Shown one piece after another: positions 37,176-48,238 of a stretch of DNA of 64,000 bases. Every line of letters begins with the position of its first letter. Position 1 is the stretch's first letter. Below the pieces are notes generated by a model. It was not told the origin of the DNA. It saw nothing but the letters and a program-made list of their open reading frames with translations, and did no database searches. The stretch comes from Elmis aenea (Eukaryota > Arthropoda > Insecta > Coleoptera > Elmidae), in NCBI GenBank assembly GCA_947652605.1, contig OX393576.1, positions 48,150,966 through 48,214,965 on the forward strand. The letters are read 5' to 3'. Position numbers and translations under genes: made by a program.

Positions 37176-38690
37176 CAGGGTTCTCGTTTTTCGCGGGCCA
37201 CTATGGGGATCTCGTAAACAGTAGGAGTTACGACTTTGGTTAAATTGGGGCAAAGTTGTATATTCAGGTGCTTAATAATTTGACGCAAACAGAACTTATC
37301 TAGCTCTTTTAGTTTTTGAGATATAGGGATAAAAGTAAAAAAGTGGATTTTTGTTTTTTGCCCGTAACTTTTTCATTTGATGTCAAATTTCATTTTTGTA
37401 AAAACATTTCCATGGCCACTTTTTGCAAGGAATCAAATTCCCCAATTATATTTTCCGTGCGACGTTTCGTTTTTTTAATACCATCATCAGGTCAATTTTT
37501 TCTCATGGACGCTATATCTGATTTTAACGCCAATTTGTAGAGCATTTTATTCTGAATTCGACAATGTATAACAGTTGGCACTTTTTTGAAACAAATATTG
37601 TTAAAAATGGCAAAAGCAAATATTTTATTTAAAACAAATCCTAATCGGCATGGTAAATAATTGTCTTTGTCCCTTTTTCCTTGGAAACAGGTAAGTAAAC
37701 CGCATAAAACTACTAATTTAAAAAATAGGTATAAATAAATATGTTAGGAATGCATTAACATTGTTCACTTATTAACAAATATTTTTAGAATATTTTCTTC
37801 GGTAAAATAATAAATTTCTCTAAAATGTGTATATAATCCTTATTTGGCATACAATTATTTGTAACAAAACACAACGGGTTATGCTTTTTATCTGCGTTAA
37901 TGACTTCTAATAAGCAAAAAGCGTAAACAGATTTCTAGACGTTTTTTGTAAACTATGAACACTTATATTATTTGATTACGAACATTTTGTTACAAATATT
38001 TGTATGTCAAATAAGGGATTAAATACACATTTTAGAGACATTTATGACTTAAACGAAGAAAATATTCTAAAAGTATTTGCTAATAAGTGAACAATGTTAA
38101 TGCACCTAACATATTTATTAATAACTATTTTTTTAATTAAATCCCTTTAATAGTAATTTCATGCGGTTTACTTACCTGCTTCCAAGGAAAAAGGGACAAA
38201 GACAATTATTTACCATGCCGATTAGGATTTGTTTTAAATTAAATATTTGTTTTTGCGATTTTTAACAACAATTGTTTCAATAAAGTGCCAACTGTTATAC
38301 ATTGTCGAATTCAGAATAAAATGCTCTACAAATTGGCGTTAAAATCAGATATAGCGTCCATGAGAAAAAATTGACCTGATGATGGTATTAAAAAAACGAA
38401 ACGTCGCACGGAAAATATAATTGGAAAATTTGATTCCTTGCAAAAAGTGGCCATGGAAATGTTTTTACAAAAATGAAATTTGACATCAAATGAAAAAGTT
38501 ACGGGCAAAAAACAAAAATCCACTTTTTTACTTTTTTCCCTATATCTCAAAAACTAAAAGAGCTAGATAAGTTCTGTTTGCGTCAAATTATTAAGCACCT
38601 GAATATACAACTTTGCCCCAATTTAACCGAAGTCGTAACTCTTACCGTTTACGAGATCCCCATAGTGGCCCGCGAAAAACGAGAACCCTG
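37176..38690. mobile_element. 1.5-kb near-perfect palindrome (foldback element)
   Basis: Starts TA-CAGGGTTCTCGTTTTTCG and ends with its inverse; TA flanks at 37174-37175 and 38691-38692. The arms of about 750 bp each are almost identical and meet near 37935 (around caaaaagcgtaaacag). Each arm has the box GATCTCGTAAAC(A/G)GTA at nt 33 and the module GACGTTTCG...CATCATCAGG (about 37461 and, inverted, about 38365-38405). Each arm also yields the same 74-codon frame (37316-37540 plus, 38326-38550 minus), explained by arm identity rather than by a gene. No transposase. The high arm identity implies recent mobility or arm conversion. Confidence 0.88.
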
Positions 38691-38692
38691 TA

Positions 38693-39840
38693 TAGTATTT
38701 TTTTTACATCAGTTTTAAGTTGTAACTAATTAGGTACACAAGGTGATTCAAAATCGAGGCTTAAAATTGAAAACTTAAGAGCTACGCAGTTAGATAAATT
38801 GGAGAAAAGTAGCATTCATTGGGGCCAAATCAAAATCTAAAATGTTATTTGCTATAGCCTTGAATCAGAACATTTTTTCCCTTTTGTTCACCTTGTTTAG
38901 TACTAAATAGTTGTTTGAGGAAATGTCAAACTGATAAATGTTCCTAAATAAATACTCGAAAATACAGCGTGTACTATATTGATGGATCAAATTTTAAGGC
39001 AGTATATTTCCCGATGACAACATGTTGCAACTACACCAACAGTTAGTTGCAAACGGTTATTCAGATTATCAAGCTTTACTAAGCATTTTATAAATGCTCT
39101 ATGTCTATGAGCACTCCACCAGCTGTACGGAAATTAGTTGAATAAGTCCCAAACGCTTCTCAGCGCATCTTTTTTCACTAAAGTCATCGCTGCCGTGAAT
39201 CTGTTTTTAAAGTAATTGCGATTAGTTGCTAATGGTGGCACAAAAAGACGAGCTTTGGCGTATCCCCACAGGAAAAAGTCGCAAAAAAGCTAAATATATA
39301 AATATTTATTAAAAAGAGAATTTAATAATCGAAGATTATCTGTACTTTTGGTAAGCAAATAAAAAAACGGAGACACAAACATTTAAGCAAACTGATAAAA
39401 CATTGATGCAAACGAAACCAAAAAGAAATCGTCCAGCATATAACACAAAGCATTTTTATGTGGAACAGATTATTTCAAATTGTTCCGATTATTTACGATT
39501 TACGGTTAGCTGCATATTCCGCAATATGTCTTCTCGTAATCAAATAAAAGCCGCGACGCCCAGTCAGCTCCAATACCAACATGTAAATTATTTTTCCCGC
39601 TCTAAAATATGACAACGCTATTAAATTTGGATGATTTATGCGTGCATATATCACTGAAATTAAAGTGCCATATAAAAACTATGCAACCAACATTTAGACA
39701 TTACGACTATGTTGTGTCTATAGGTCTTAATGCACATTATCCCACTAATGTAATTTTATTAAAAATATTTTAATTACGTAAACATTTGGACCAAACAAAA
39801 ATATAATATAAAATGTCTTAAGGGTAAACTTCAGATGGTG
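38693..39840. other. Gene-free interval with a possible small repeat scrap
   Basis: caaggtgattcaaaatcg (38729) and gttcaccttg (38887-38896) form a weak terminal inverted pair around about 170 bp, possibly a decayed MITE. The rest is AT-rich with nothing recognised. Confidence 0.3.
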
Positions 39841-39842
39841 TA

Positions 39843-40230
39843 CAGGGTGGGCAAATTTCGATGTTTTCATAGGGAATCTCGGTAACTATAAGAGGTATCA
39901 AAAAACGGACCTCGCATCCTCGATCTGTTTTTTCGAGAAAAAATTAATGGTGAAAACTAAAATTGGTTAACGTCTTTTGTTTTCGAGTTATCGTCGATAA
40001 CTCGATTTTTCGACTTTTCGTTTTATGACTATATTTCGCTTGTTTATGAAAGTAAACAAAAATAATTTTGACGTTCTACAGGCACTTTTTTGATAAGAAT
40101 GCAGTGGCGTAGACAATTGTTCAAAAAATAAAAAAAACGAAATTCGAGTTGTGACATAAAGTTGTATTTTTTTAAATGGAATTCATAGTTGGCTATGACT
40201 TATTTAAATTTTTAATTTTTTTGTCATTCC
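39843..40230 (+). mobile_element. Half copy of the 58685-59286 foldback
   Basis: Starts TA-CAGGGTGGGCAAATTTCG and matches the left half of the element at 58685 through tttgacgtt, caggcacttttttgata and tttttttaaatgg-type words. No inverted right arm follows. It has the box AATCTCGGTAACTATAAG at nt 33. Confidence 0.75.
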
Positions 40231-40422
40231 AAATATATAAGGGTCGATGTATTTATTTTCAATAATACGCAAGTTTCGAAGGTTTTTTAGTTTTTTTTTT
40301 AACAAAATTATAGTAGGCTGTGAAAACAAAAACAAAACAAGGTGTAAAATCTTTGAAAAATTCATTTGGTAAAAGTAACGAAGGTTTTCTAATTTGTTGT
40401 TGTGATAAACATTATAAATATA

Positions 40423-40720
40423 CCGGGTGATTCAGTTTGACTGTCGCACCCCTATAACTTTTTAATTATTGCAAATAACCCCAACAAACCTTATATTTTT
40501 GGAAACGACGACAAATTCTCTATTAAATGATGTGCATTTGTTATCTCTACGATGACGTATGTCAAATCCGCGATAGGCACTGTTTTTTCTTAAATTACAT
40601 GCTACACATTTTTTGGTTGATTCGGATAGAAAATTTAATTCTGAATCCGACCATGTATTAAAAAAGTATGCATCCAAAAGAAAATTTTCGAGAAAAATCA
40701 GTTCAAACTTTATTCAAATT
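40423..40720 (+). mobile_element. Half element with CCGGGTGATTCAG terminus
   Basis: Starts TA-CCGGGTGATTCAGTTTG, followed by a run resembling other foldback arms (ctataactttttaatt at nt 30-45). No partner arm found and the right limit is uncertain. A small hairpin with arms gcgttc-gaaata/tatttc-gaacgc lies further on, at about 41131-41162. Confidence 0.45.
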
Positions 40721-41208
40721 ATAGCAAACAGTCTATTTAATATAACAAAAAACGATCAAATCTTAAAAATTGCACTATAACTATCAATGGAAATGTCTTA
40801 AAAATTAATTTTTAATAAAAATAAAAACAAATAATAAACGTTGACATAAAAAATTAGACTCTAAAAAGAAGCAGTTACGCATAGAGGACAACTGTGTTTG
40901 GAAGTATAATTTTTTTATGGCAACGTTTGTTAAATCGACGTTTTAAAAAAATAACACTGTGTATACCAAGTACAAACGTCCTCTTTTGCCCGACATGTCC
41001 TCTTTTTAAGACTTTAAATTTCTGTTCTACCAGGTTTTTGAAACATGCAAAACTCGAGGTTTTTTAAGTCCCGCTCATTTCTTTGAATTTTACTCAATAA
41101 AATTACAGCCAGGCTGCATTCAGATATAACTGCGTTCCGAAATAGCAGTTATTTCTGAACGCAACTCTGAGGTTCATCAGAGGGGGAAGAATTGACAGGT
41201 TGAGCGCG

Positions 41209-41482
41209 GGCAATCAGGAAGAGAAGCTCATCACGGTGTGTTCACAAGTGGCGCAAACGTAAGCATCGAAGAAATACTGTTTGTTTTCTTGAAAATATTA
41301 AAATCAGAGTGTATATGTCCTTTCTCATGACCGTCATTTATTTTGTCGATAAAAGAGGGTCAGGTTAAAGGTCTGTAAAAGCTTTTTTTTAAGCAATAAA
41401 CATTTGCCGTTACATATATTCCGTGTGCTTACGTTTGCGCCACCTGTGAACACACCATGATGAGCTACTCTTCGTGATTGCC
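41209..41482. mobile_element. hAT-type MITE, copy 1 (GGCAATCA termini)
   Basis: 274 bp, flanked by the exact 8-bp duplication tgagcgcg (41201-41208 and 41483-41490). The roughly 40-bp terminal inverted repeat begins GGCAATCAGGAAGAG and continues through gtgttcacaagtggcgcaaa. Non-coding. Confidence 0.88.
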
Positions 41483-41775
41483 TGAGCGCGTAGTGCAATA
41501 ATTTTCGCGGGTATACTACCCTTTAATAATAAATCACGTAGTGAGTGAGGAAAAATTACTGTTATAATAAAGTTAGTGCAATGTACATCACAACTGAACA
41601 GGTAGGCTTGTGTTTTATGAAGATTGGGCTGGTTTTAGAAGGTGTTAATTTTTGTTAGGTTATGTTCGGATGCTCGTGTTCATTACGCTTACGCGGCCGT
41701 TGTTAGCCGGGGTTTGAACCGCGTTTGGTTTTGTGTTGACGTTTCAAACATTTGATCGTGATCTTTTTCAAAAGC

Positions 41776-41921
41776 ACATTCATTTTGTCGGTAAAAGAGG
41801 GTCAGGTTAGAGGTGTGTACAAGTTTTTTTTAAGCTATAAACGTTTACCTTTACATATGTTCTGTGCTTACGTTTGCGCCACTTGTGAATTTACCCTGAT
41901 AAACCGTCGTTCGTGATTGCC
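41776..41921. mobile_element. hAT-type MITE, truncated copy 2
   Basis: Matches the right half of copies 1 and 3 (cattttgtcggtaaaagagg, ctttacatat, cttacgtttgcgccac, ending cgtgattgcc at 41921). The left half is missing and no target duplication is seen. Confidence 0.7.
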
Positions 41922-42013
41922 AATAAGCTTTTTATTACATAAAATGTTGTTATGAGCAACTTTTTACTTTACGCGCAAAATTAAAAATCGCCTCTATAAT
42001 TGGTACTAAACTT

Positions 42014-42294
42014 GGCAATCACGTAGAGAAGCTCATGCTCATCACGGTGTGTTCACAAGTGCCGCAAACGTAAGCACCAAAGAAATACCGTTTGTTTTCT
42101 TGAAAATATTAAAATCAGAGTGTATATGTCCTTTCTCACGACCGTCATTCATTTTGTCGGTGAAAGAGGGTCAGGTTAGAGGTCTGTAAAACTTTTTTTT
42201 TAAAGCAATAAACATTTACCTTTACATATATTTTATGTGCTTACGTTTGCGCCACTTGTGAACACACCGTGATAAGCTTCTCATCGTGATTGCC
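42014..42294. mobile_element. hAT-type MITE, copy 3
   Basis: 281 bp with an exact 8-bp duplication ctaaactt (42006-42013 and 42295-42302). Very similar to copy 1 over its whole length, with the same GGCAATCACG terminal inverted repeats. Three copies within 1.1 kb suggest local hopping or a duplicated segment. Confidence 0.9.
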
Positions 42295-42302
42295 CTAAAC
42301 TT

Positions 42303-43385
42303 TTCATAAATCAAACAATAAACTTTAATAATTCTATCAGTATATCCACGTAATGACAAAACCATGCCTTGCTTCTTATAGTGCCACTTAACATGTTTTA
42401 ACTTTAAGTCATTTCATTTGTAAGATAGTAAATGTAATAATATCTATTTTAATGTTTTTTATGTTGCAATGTCAAACCTACATTTTAAATCTTTTAATAT
42501 ATTACACAAATTTGTTTATACGCGTATTTTAGCACTAACTTTAAAAAGCAATAATTATAATGTCATTAATTTCTTTTGCTTTCAATTTCATGAAGTTGAT
42601 AAGTTTAGGCTTCGAGTGACTTATATCGCGCAGATTTTGTTTATTTTTTACGTCGATCATTTTAGTATGTATCTATATTATATAGATATTATTACCTATT
42701 TAATTTTTAGATTGTACACTTTCATTCCCAAATAAACAGCTTAATCAAAGAGAGATTGTTGCACAAGTGCATTACATATTGAATTAATATGAATGTTCAT
42801 GAACAGTAGTATTAAAAACAATAATAAACTGTTTATAGCCGTTGCATTGTAAGTAAAATATAAAACAAAGCGAATATTTGCATATTTTGATAAAATACCC
42901 ACCACGCAATTTATGCTTTTAATCAACTTTTATTAAAGCATATTTGAAATTTCAAAGCAAACTGAAAACAAAAAAAATGACACGATTTTATTTATGTTAA
43001 ATTTAATTTTAAATGGCATGCAAATGGAATATTATAATTAATATTTCTGTATAATTTAAGTGGTATTAAAAGGTTCTTAAACAAATGCAACACGTCTTAA
43101 ATGTTTTGAAAGTTTTTTTGATGTTCAAATATTTTCAAACATTAATTAATAAATAATAAAAGGCTAGGTAACGCTTGAATTTAGAAAAAATGCTTCAATT
43201 TAAGATTTTTTTGCAAATACATACCTGTATATTGTTAGGTATATGGTATATGGAGTATGAAATTATTTGCAACAATTACGTTGTGTAAACATTTTGGAAA
43301 AAATTGCTTTTACGACAGTTTATTGCCTTTCTTTAATTTGATATTCGTAGTAGTATAAACAAAACTTTAAAACTGTATCACTTTT
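42303..43385. other. AT-rich interval, nothing recognised
   Basis: Very AT-rich. The 88-codon frame at 42469-42735 has chance-like composition (Phe/Tyr/Ile rich). Confidence 0.5.
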
Positions 43386-43397
43386 AACATGCCAGCC

Positions 43398-43646
43398 ACC
43401 GAGCTCGGTGGCCGGTTGGTCTGCAACCTAGCTAGTAAAGTCGGGAGGCGTGGGTTCGAATCCCGCGGCCGTCTGTCATCGTAGGGGTTTCAGGTGGTTT
43501 CCCCTACCTACTATAGGCAAATGCTGTGACAGTACTTCCAACTACCCTCTACCCTTACTCACCTAATCCTAGTTCCCTTCTCTTCCACTTCGGTGATTAG
43601 CCATAGCAACAAAAACATGCCGAAGTAAAATAAATCAGTAAAAAAA
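43398..43646 (+). mobile_element. tRNA-derived SINE with intact Pol III boxes
   Basis: The 12-bp target duplication aacatgccagcc lies at 43386-43397 and 43647-43658. The head is tRNA-like: A box tggccggttgg (43409-43419) and a perfect B box ggttcgaatcc (43453-43463), so internal RNA polymerase III transcription is plausible. The body contains the insect SINE-style stretch caggtggtttcccc...ataggcaaatgctg, and the 3' end is an A-rich tail. It borrows a LINE's machinery for movement; which LINE is unknown. At 249 bp it looks complete. Confidence 0.88.
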
Positions 43647-43658
43647 AACATGCCAGCC

Positions 43659-44299
43659 GTAATGACTTAACTACAATTTTTTATATTCTTTTATTCAGAG
43701 AGTTTGCAAATATAAACACAGACATTTTGTTGTCATAACTTCTGGATAATAATGTTGTAACTTATATTTAACAGGGCAACCTAAGACTCAAGCCAGCTTT
43801 TGTTAACAGAAAATTGTAGTTTTATCACGAAGGTTGTCACTTTTTTTTTGTAAAGAATGCTTGGGAGGATCAAAGTTTCTTTGAAATGACTAAATATTTG
43901 TATTTACCACCTTCACTTACCTATTATGTACTATGAAGTAAGTCATGAGAAAGTAAACCTTTTCAAAAGCAAATGTATATAAATAAAAACTTAATATATA
44001 GAAGTTCTTTGGATTCATAAAGAGCAACAAAAAGTATAAAATCAGAAATATGTTGTTTATATTTATTTTAATGTCATAATTAATAATTAACAAGTTAATG
44101 GTTTTTAAACTTATAATATATCTTTATTTTTGTAATATAAATATATTATTTACGTATTAAGAATTTATTTAGTTTTTTATTCGACTAAATACGTTAAATT
44201 TAACTAAAACCTTTTGTTATTCTTCCTTACAAACTGTTAACTTCATTTAAATTGGTACAATAAAATTTAGTTTTTTTTTTCGAAATACAAAAGTAAAAA
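43659..44299. other. AT-rich interval, nothing recognised
   Basis: Long A/T runs, no repeat ends and no coding signal. Confidence 0.5.
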
Positions 44300-44760
44300 A
44301 ATTGACGGACGGTTCACTTGTAGAGTCCAGTGATAAATTGTGTAGGTGAATTATATCAGCGGTTCATTCTGAACTGGTGAATTAGTGAATAAGGCACGAT
44401 GTCGCGTGAAAGCCATACATTTTTATATGTGCGCAAGTGAATTTCGCCTTAACCCGCTATAAAAAGACAAAGGTAGTGATGGACAGTTCACTTGTTCAGT
44501 GACGGATCAACTCTGACGAATGGTGCAAGTGAATCGTTCAGTTTGAACGATTCATTCGCGAATTGCCCATCTCTAAAAATTAGTACCAGTTTGAACCATT
44601 GCATGAATCGGTAAAACCGGTTCACACAAACCGGGTTCAGTTCTATTTGCAATTAGTCAATTTTCTACATAAAACGTTCAGTACCGGTTCACGGTTCATG
44701 AAAAAAGCATTGATTTTTACCGGTTTGGTTCTAGAATGAACAGTGTTTGTGTGCGAATCG
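44300..44760. mobile_element. Cluster of hAT-like short repeats (GATGGRCAGTTCAC / ACCGGTTC)
   Basis: A direct repeat of ggacNgttcacttgt (about 44304 and 44481). A small MITE-like unit runs 44475-44574 between agtgatggacagttcac and the inverse of agagatgggcaattcgc. After it, ACCGGTT/GGTTCA words alternate to about 44740. These resemble known hAT ends beginning CAGAGATGGGCAATTC. Target duplications were not identified. Confidence 0.45.
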
Positions 44761-44993
44761 GCGTTGCCGGGGTTCCATGGAAAATTTCAGGGGTTCCGCG
44801 TGTTTGTTGGTGTTGCTTCGCTTATTTTTACAGCATTTAAATTACCCACCTAAAATAAAACATCAATAAAAAAAAAACAAATTTGGTGTCATTTAATGTC
44901 TTGGGCTCCGTAAAATGTAGGTACTGTTAGAGTTCCGTAATTTGTGAAAAATCGAGTAAGGTTTCCGTGACAAAATAAGTTTGGGAACCGCTG
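44761..44993. mobile_element. hAT right-end fragment (CAGCGGTTCCCAAAC)
   Basis: The right boundary reads inversely as CAGCGGTTCCCAAACTTATT, a classic hAT terminus. GGGTTCCATGG and GGGTTCCGCG words lie at the left, but no clean left terminus is present. Confidence 0.5.
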
Positions 44994-44994
44994 G

Positions 44995-45888
44995 GTAATC
45001 CAATAGTTACGAGTAGGCAAATATCTGGAACTGCTTAAAAACCGACAAATTAACTTATACATTCTGACAGAGTACTTGATTGCGCAAATGGGCCCTTTAC
45101 ACAAAATGACTTATTTTGAACCGACGGCGGGTCGCGTGATCGACGAACGCGCCGCAACGCTCCCATCCATCAGCGGTCGAGACCAACGCCAACTCTGACG
45201 GCTCATTTATATAGTACGTTTCTCATAAAACATGGTTATGACAAGGAAACATTACTCTATAAATTGAATTGTGTTTATCGTATCGCCTTCATCTCTTTTT
45301 TCCTGGTAATGGTTGTAACTAAACGATAACGCAAATCAATACGTTATTTGTAAAACATCGTCGTTTTGTATGTACGTAATGGTAAAATATTTATAATAAT
45401 GAAAGTGGGGAGTATTGAATTTATGGTAAAACATATTATATATTACCTATGCTTGTAAAGGGTGAGGTGGGGCGTCACGACGCTTATGGCACCTCATGCT
45501 GGTTTGTGAATGTCAAACTCCCGATAACGATAAGGGTCTCACGAAATAACATTTTGTTTAATTTATGAGTAGTCGGGGATATATAAATCATTTTAAAATT
45601 GTGATATTTTTGCACTATTATTCTATGTGATACATTACACTCTGACGCAAATAGAAGTACTCATTGACAACATTGGGATTATTTACGGTCAAATTTCACA
45701 TTTGCATTAACTATTAATGGGTAGGATTATTATACAGTGTGTTACATTGTTACATAACTAAACCGATAAAGTTTAAGAGGTGCTCACAAGAGAAACACTA
45801 GGAACAAGTTTTTACAAATTTTGTAAACAAATATGGTGAAGTGAATAACACAAAAAATATTAGATTGGTGCATTTTAAACATAAAATA
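44995..45888. other. Gene-free interval with a short complex patch
   Basis: About 45115-45225 is CpG-rich and non-repetitive (cgacggcgggtcgcgtgatcg region), a possible conserved non-coding element. The rest is AT-rich. Confidence 0.3.
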
Positions 45889-45890
45889 TA

Positions 45891-46812
45891 CCGGGTGTTA
45901 CTGAGTTCTGGTACACCCTCTTTTTTTTAAAGTTTGATTTTACATAGATTAAATTTTGAACATATGATATGTGTAAAAAGCCGGATTATTTGAATAGGTT
46001 AGGTACGTAGGTACATTATTATTTCACTTTCGGTTTCACCGGAAATGATCTCAACTCTGGTATTTCAAATGGTACACCATATATATTTTTAAATTTTTTA
46101 AAAGAGGAAGCAATTTTTGATAATTGCACAATTTTAATTAATTTTTATTACCTCAATAATTATTTTTGAACGAAACTTTATTTTTTTATAAAGTATGCTG
46201 TGACTTGCATAAATTGAATTTTATTACGTTAAAAGTTTCCGAAAAACGTTTTTGTAAATTTAATCGACATTTAGGTTACTTTGATCTGCTTTGAAAGTTG
46301 CAGAGTCGGTTTTTACAGAAAGTCTTTTTTTTTTTTAAATGGAATGGTAATGGTACATGGTACATGTGTTAAATAGAGCAGTGTTTCTGAAATAGGTCCG
46401 CGGATCCCTGGGGTCCTTGCATCTCTAAAGGGGTTCCTGAGCCTTTTCATAATGTTCAAAATTCATCCATTATAAAAAGGCTCGGGGACCCCTTTGGAGG
46501 AATTCAGGGCCCCCAGGGGTCCGCGTACTACTTTGAGAAACACTGCTCTATTAAAAAAAAAAAATGCATGTACCACTTCATTTCATTAAAAACAAAAATG
46601 ACCCACTGTAAAAAACCGATTCTGCAACCTTCAAAGCCGATTAAAGTAACCTAAATATCAATTAAAATTTACAAAAACTTTTTGACATAATAGAATTCAA
46701 TTTATGCAGGTCACGGCACACTTATAAAAAAATAAACTTTCATTCAAAAATATTTCAGGTTATAAAAATAATCAACAGTGAAACAATAATGTACATATGT
46801 TCAAATAACAAG
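45891..46812. mobile_element. CCGGGTG foldback (family of 48239), with a nested hAT MITE at its centre
   Basis: Starts TA-CCGGGTGTTACTGAG. The left arm to about 46370 has an inverted partner at 46551-46812 sharing gtgccgtgacctgcataaat, taggttactttaatc and gaaggttgcagaatcgg-type words. The right arm lacks an inner block of about 150 bp and is cut off before its terminus by the palindrome at 46813. Confidence 0.7.
46379..46545. mobile_element. Small CAGTGTTTCT-ended palindromic MITE
   Basis: Ends CAGTGTTTCTGAAATAG and the inverse of CAGTGTTTCTCAAAG; complementarity extends outward to TAGAG/CTCTA. The interior is also palindromic (gggtcc... and gcctttttataatg words inverted). hAT-like terminus, but no 8-bp direct duplication. 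It sits almost exactly at the apex of the palindrome at 45891-46812. Confidence 0.65.
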
Positions 46813-46884
46813 ATGTAAATGAAACTTATGTATACATAGGTATATTTTTAATTTTGTCTTCGGAGTTTACCCGCCTAGTATTTA

Positions 46885-46937
46885 TAAATATTCGACGTTT
46901 CGGCCAGCTCTCCCTGGCCTTTATCAAGAGATATTAT
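46885..46937 (-). ncRNA. Hammerhead-ribozyme-like motif (minus strand)
   Basis: On the minus strand: core CUUGAUAA (canonical CUGAUGA), one extra A, stem II GGCCAG/CUGGCC (6 bp, loop GGAGAG), then GAAAC and the cleavage-type triplet GUC. Stem III would be the self-complementary ACGU. Stem I is partly paired by auau/auau words. The core deviations make activity doubtful; the fold may be a relic. Confidence 0.33.
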
Positions 46938-46989
46938 AAAAAACTTTAACTGTCTAAATAAAAATAATGTCAGAGTTAAAGTTTTTCAT

Positions 46990-47038
46990 AATATTTCTTG
47001 ATAATGGCGAGGGAGAGCTGGCCGAAACGTCGAATATT
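46990..47038 (+). ncRNA. Hammerhead-ribozyme-like motif (plus strand)
   Basis: On the plus strand: aauauuu, core CUUGAUAA, one extra U, stem II GGCGAG/CUGGCC with one mismatch and loop GGAGAG, GAAAC, GUC, then gaauauu. Stem I can pair over seven positions (aauauuu with gaauauu, one G-U). The same order of elements is known for type-I hammerheads with minimal stem III in Penelope-like elements and retrozymes. Two core positions differ from consensus. Confidence 0.38.
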
Positions 47039-48238
47039 TATAAATACTACGCGGGTAAAACTCCGAAGACAAAATTAAAAATATACATATGTATACATAA
47101 GTTTCGTTTGCAACTTGCTAACGTCTCTACTTAAAACAATAAAAAAATATATAAATTTCATCCCCCAACTTTAAAAGATTTATTATGATATAACTTAATT
47201 GCAGCCCTACGTTTGAGGGGCGTTGTATCTCCCTTAGGAAATATTTTAGGACGTGTGTTTATAAGAACTTGCTTTTATCAGACAAGATAAAAAAAACACC
47301 TTTAAAATATCTTTACTATAATTCTGAAACACATTTTATACATCGTGTTTTAAACACCATTACCTGATTATCAAAAGTAGTAAAATGACACATTAAGTGC
47401 AGGTCCTGTTTTGGCGGAACAAACGCGTGCCATGCACGCGGGCGGCCGACTTAGGGGCGGCCAAATGCGGCTCTCGCGATCCTAATGTTTTGTATATCGT
47501 GAAAAAAAATATTTGGAAAACGATAAAGGTGTGTAAAAATAATTAGAAGAATAATCAAGGAATAAGCAATTTAATCCCATACGTCGATTTATTACTATTT
47601 GAAACAAAATTTGAAATAAAAATAAAATCCTCTTCGAACTTTACTATAGCCCTGCAATTTTTTGTACCACTGCTGGTTTCCGTTGCGTCTGGCTAGACAA
47701 GTTTTTCGCAACTTAAAATCACTAAAAATTACCTCAGGTCTACGATGTCCCAGGGAAGACTTATTCACGTCTGTAAAAACCAGTAGGGTTGGTTTGTAAA
47801 CGTAGGTACTAGGTAGATTTATTTTGCTATACTGCCTGTCCCAGTTTGGTATTTGCACCACTGTTAGTACTAAACCATTTAATTTAGGATAGTGAAAATT
47901 GATAGGATTATACTTTAAACAATTTAACATCTTTTGACACTTTTGCGACACGTATTTTTTTTTTTGTGTTGTGCCACTATCTTTAATTTTTTTGAATGGT
48001 ACCATGGGTCTCGTGGGGCATCATTTAAAAGGAAATTTCATTCGTAAAACAGCAGAGCAAACATGTTAATATGTTTAAAAAAAAACTGCAAAATGCCATC
48101 AGACGACTCCATAGCTAAAAATGGCTTTGTATTTGCTTCTAGACTTTTATTTTGTTGTTATAAAGGGACATTTTTAAAAACACACCGAAAAATATTTAGT
48201 ATCTATCAAAAACTAGCGTAAACCCCTAGAAACTTATA

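Larger units (their letters stand above)
46813..47115. repeat. 303-bp palindrome carrying inverted hammerhead-like motifs
   Basis: Arms 46813-46952 and 46976-47115 are inverted copies with few differences (gtatacataagttt, gacaaaattaaaaata, gccgaaacgtcgaatattta). The apex is about 24 bp. Each arm carries a CUUGAUAA - hairpin - GAAACGUC module (see the two ncRNA entries). It interrupts the right arm of the foldback at 45891. Confidence 0.85.

Noticed and set aside
37316..38550. Two nearly identical 74-codon frames on opposite strands (also at 20646)
   Set aside because: The identity follows from the palindrome arms. There is no domain, and the frame begins in A/T-rich arm sequence, so this is not taken as a conserved gene.
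43398..43470. A genuine tRNA gene
   Set aside because: A and B boxes are present but no acceptor stem closes, and the element has a SINE body, A-rich tail and target duplication.
47595..48005. 136-codon minus-strand open frame
   Set aside because: It lies across the outer part and left arm of a foldback; the mirrored arm has stops in the matching frame, and no domain is recognisable.
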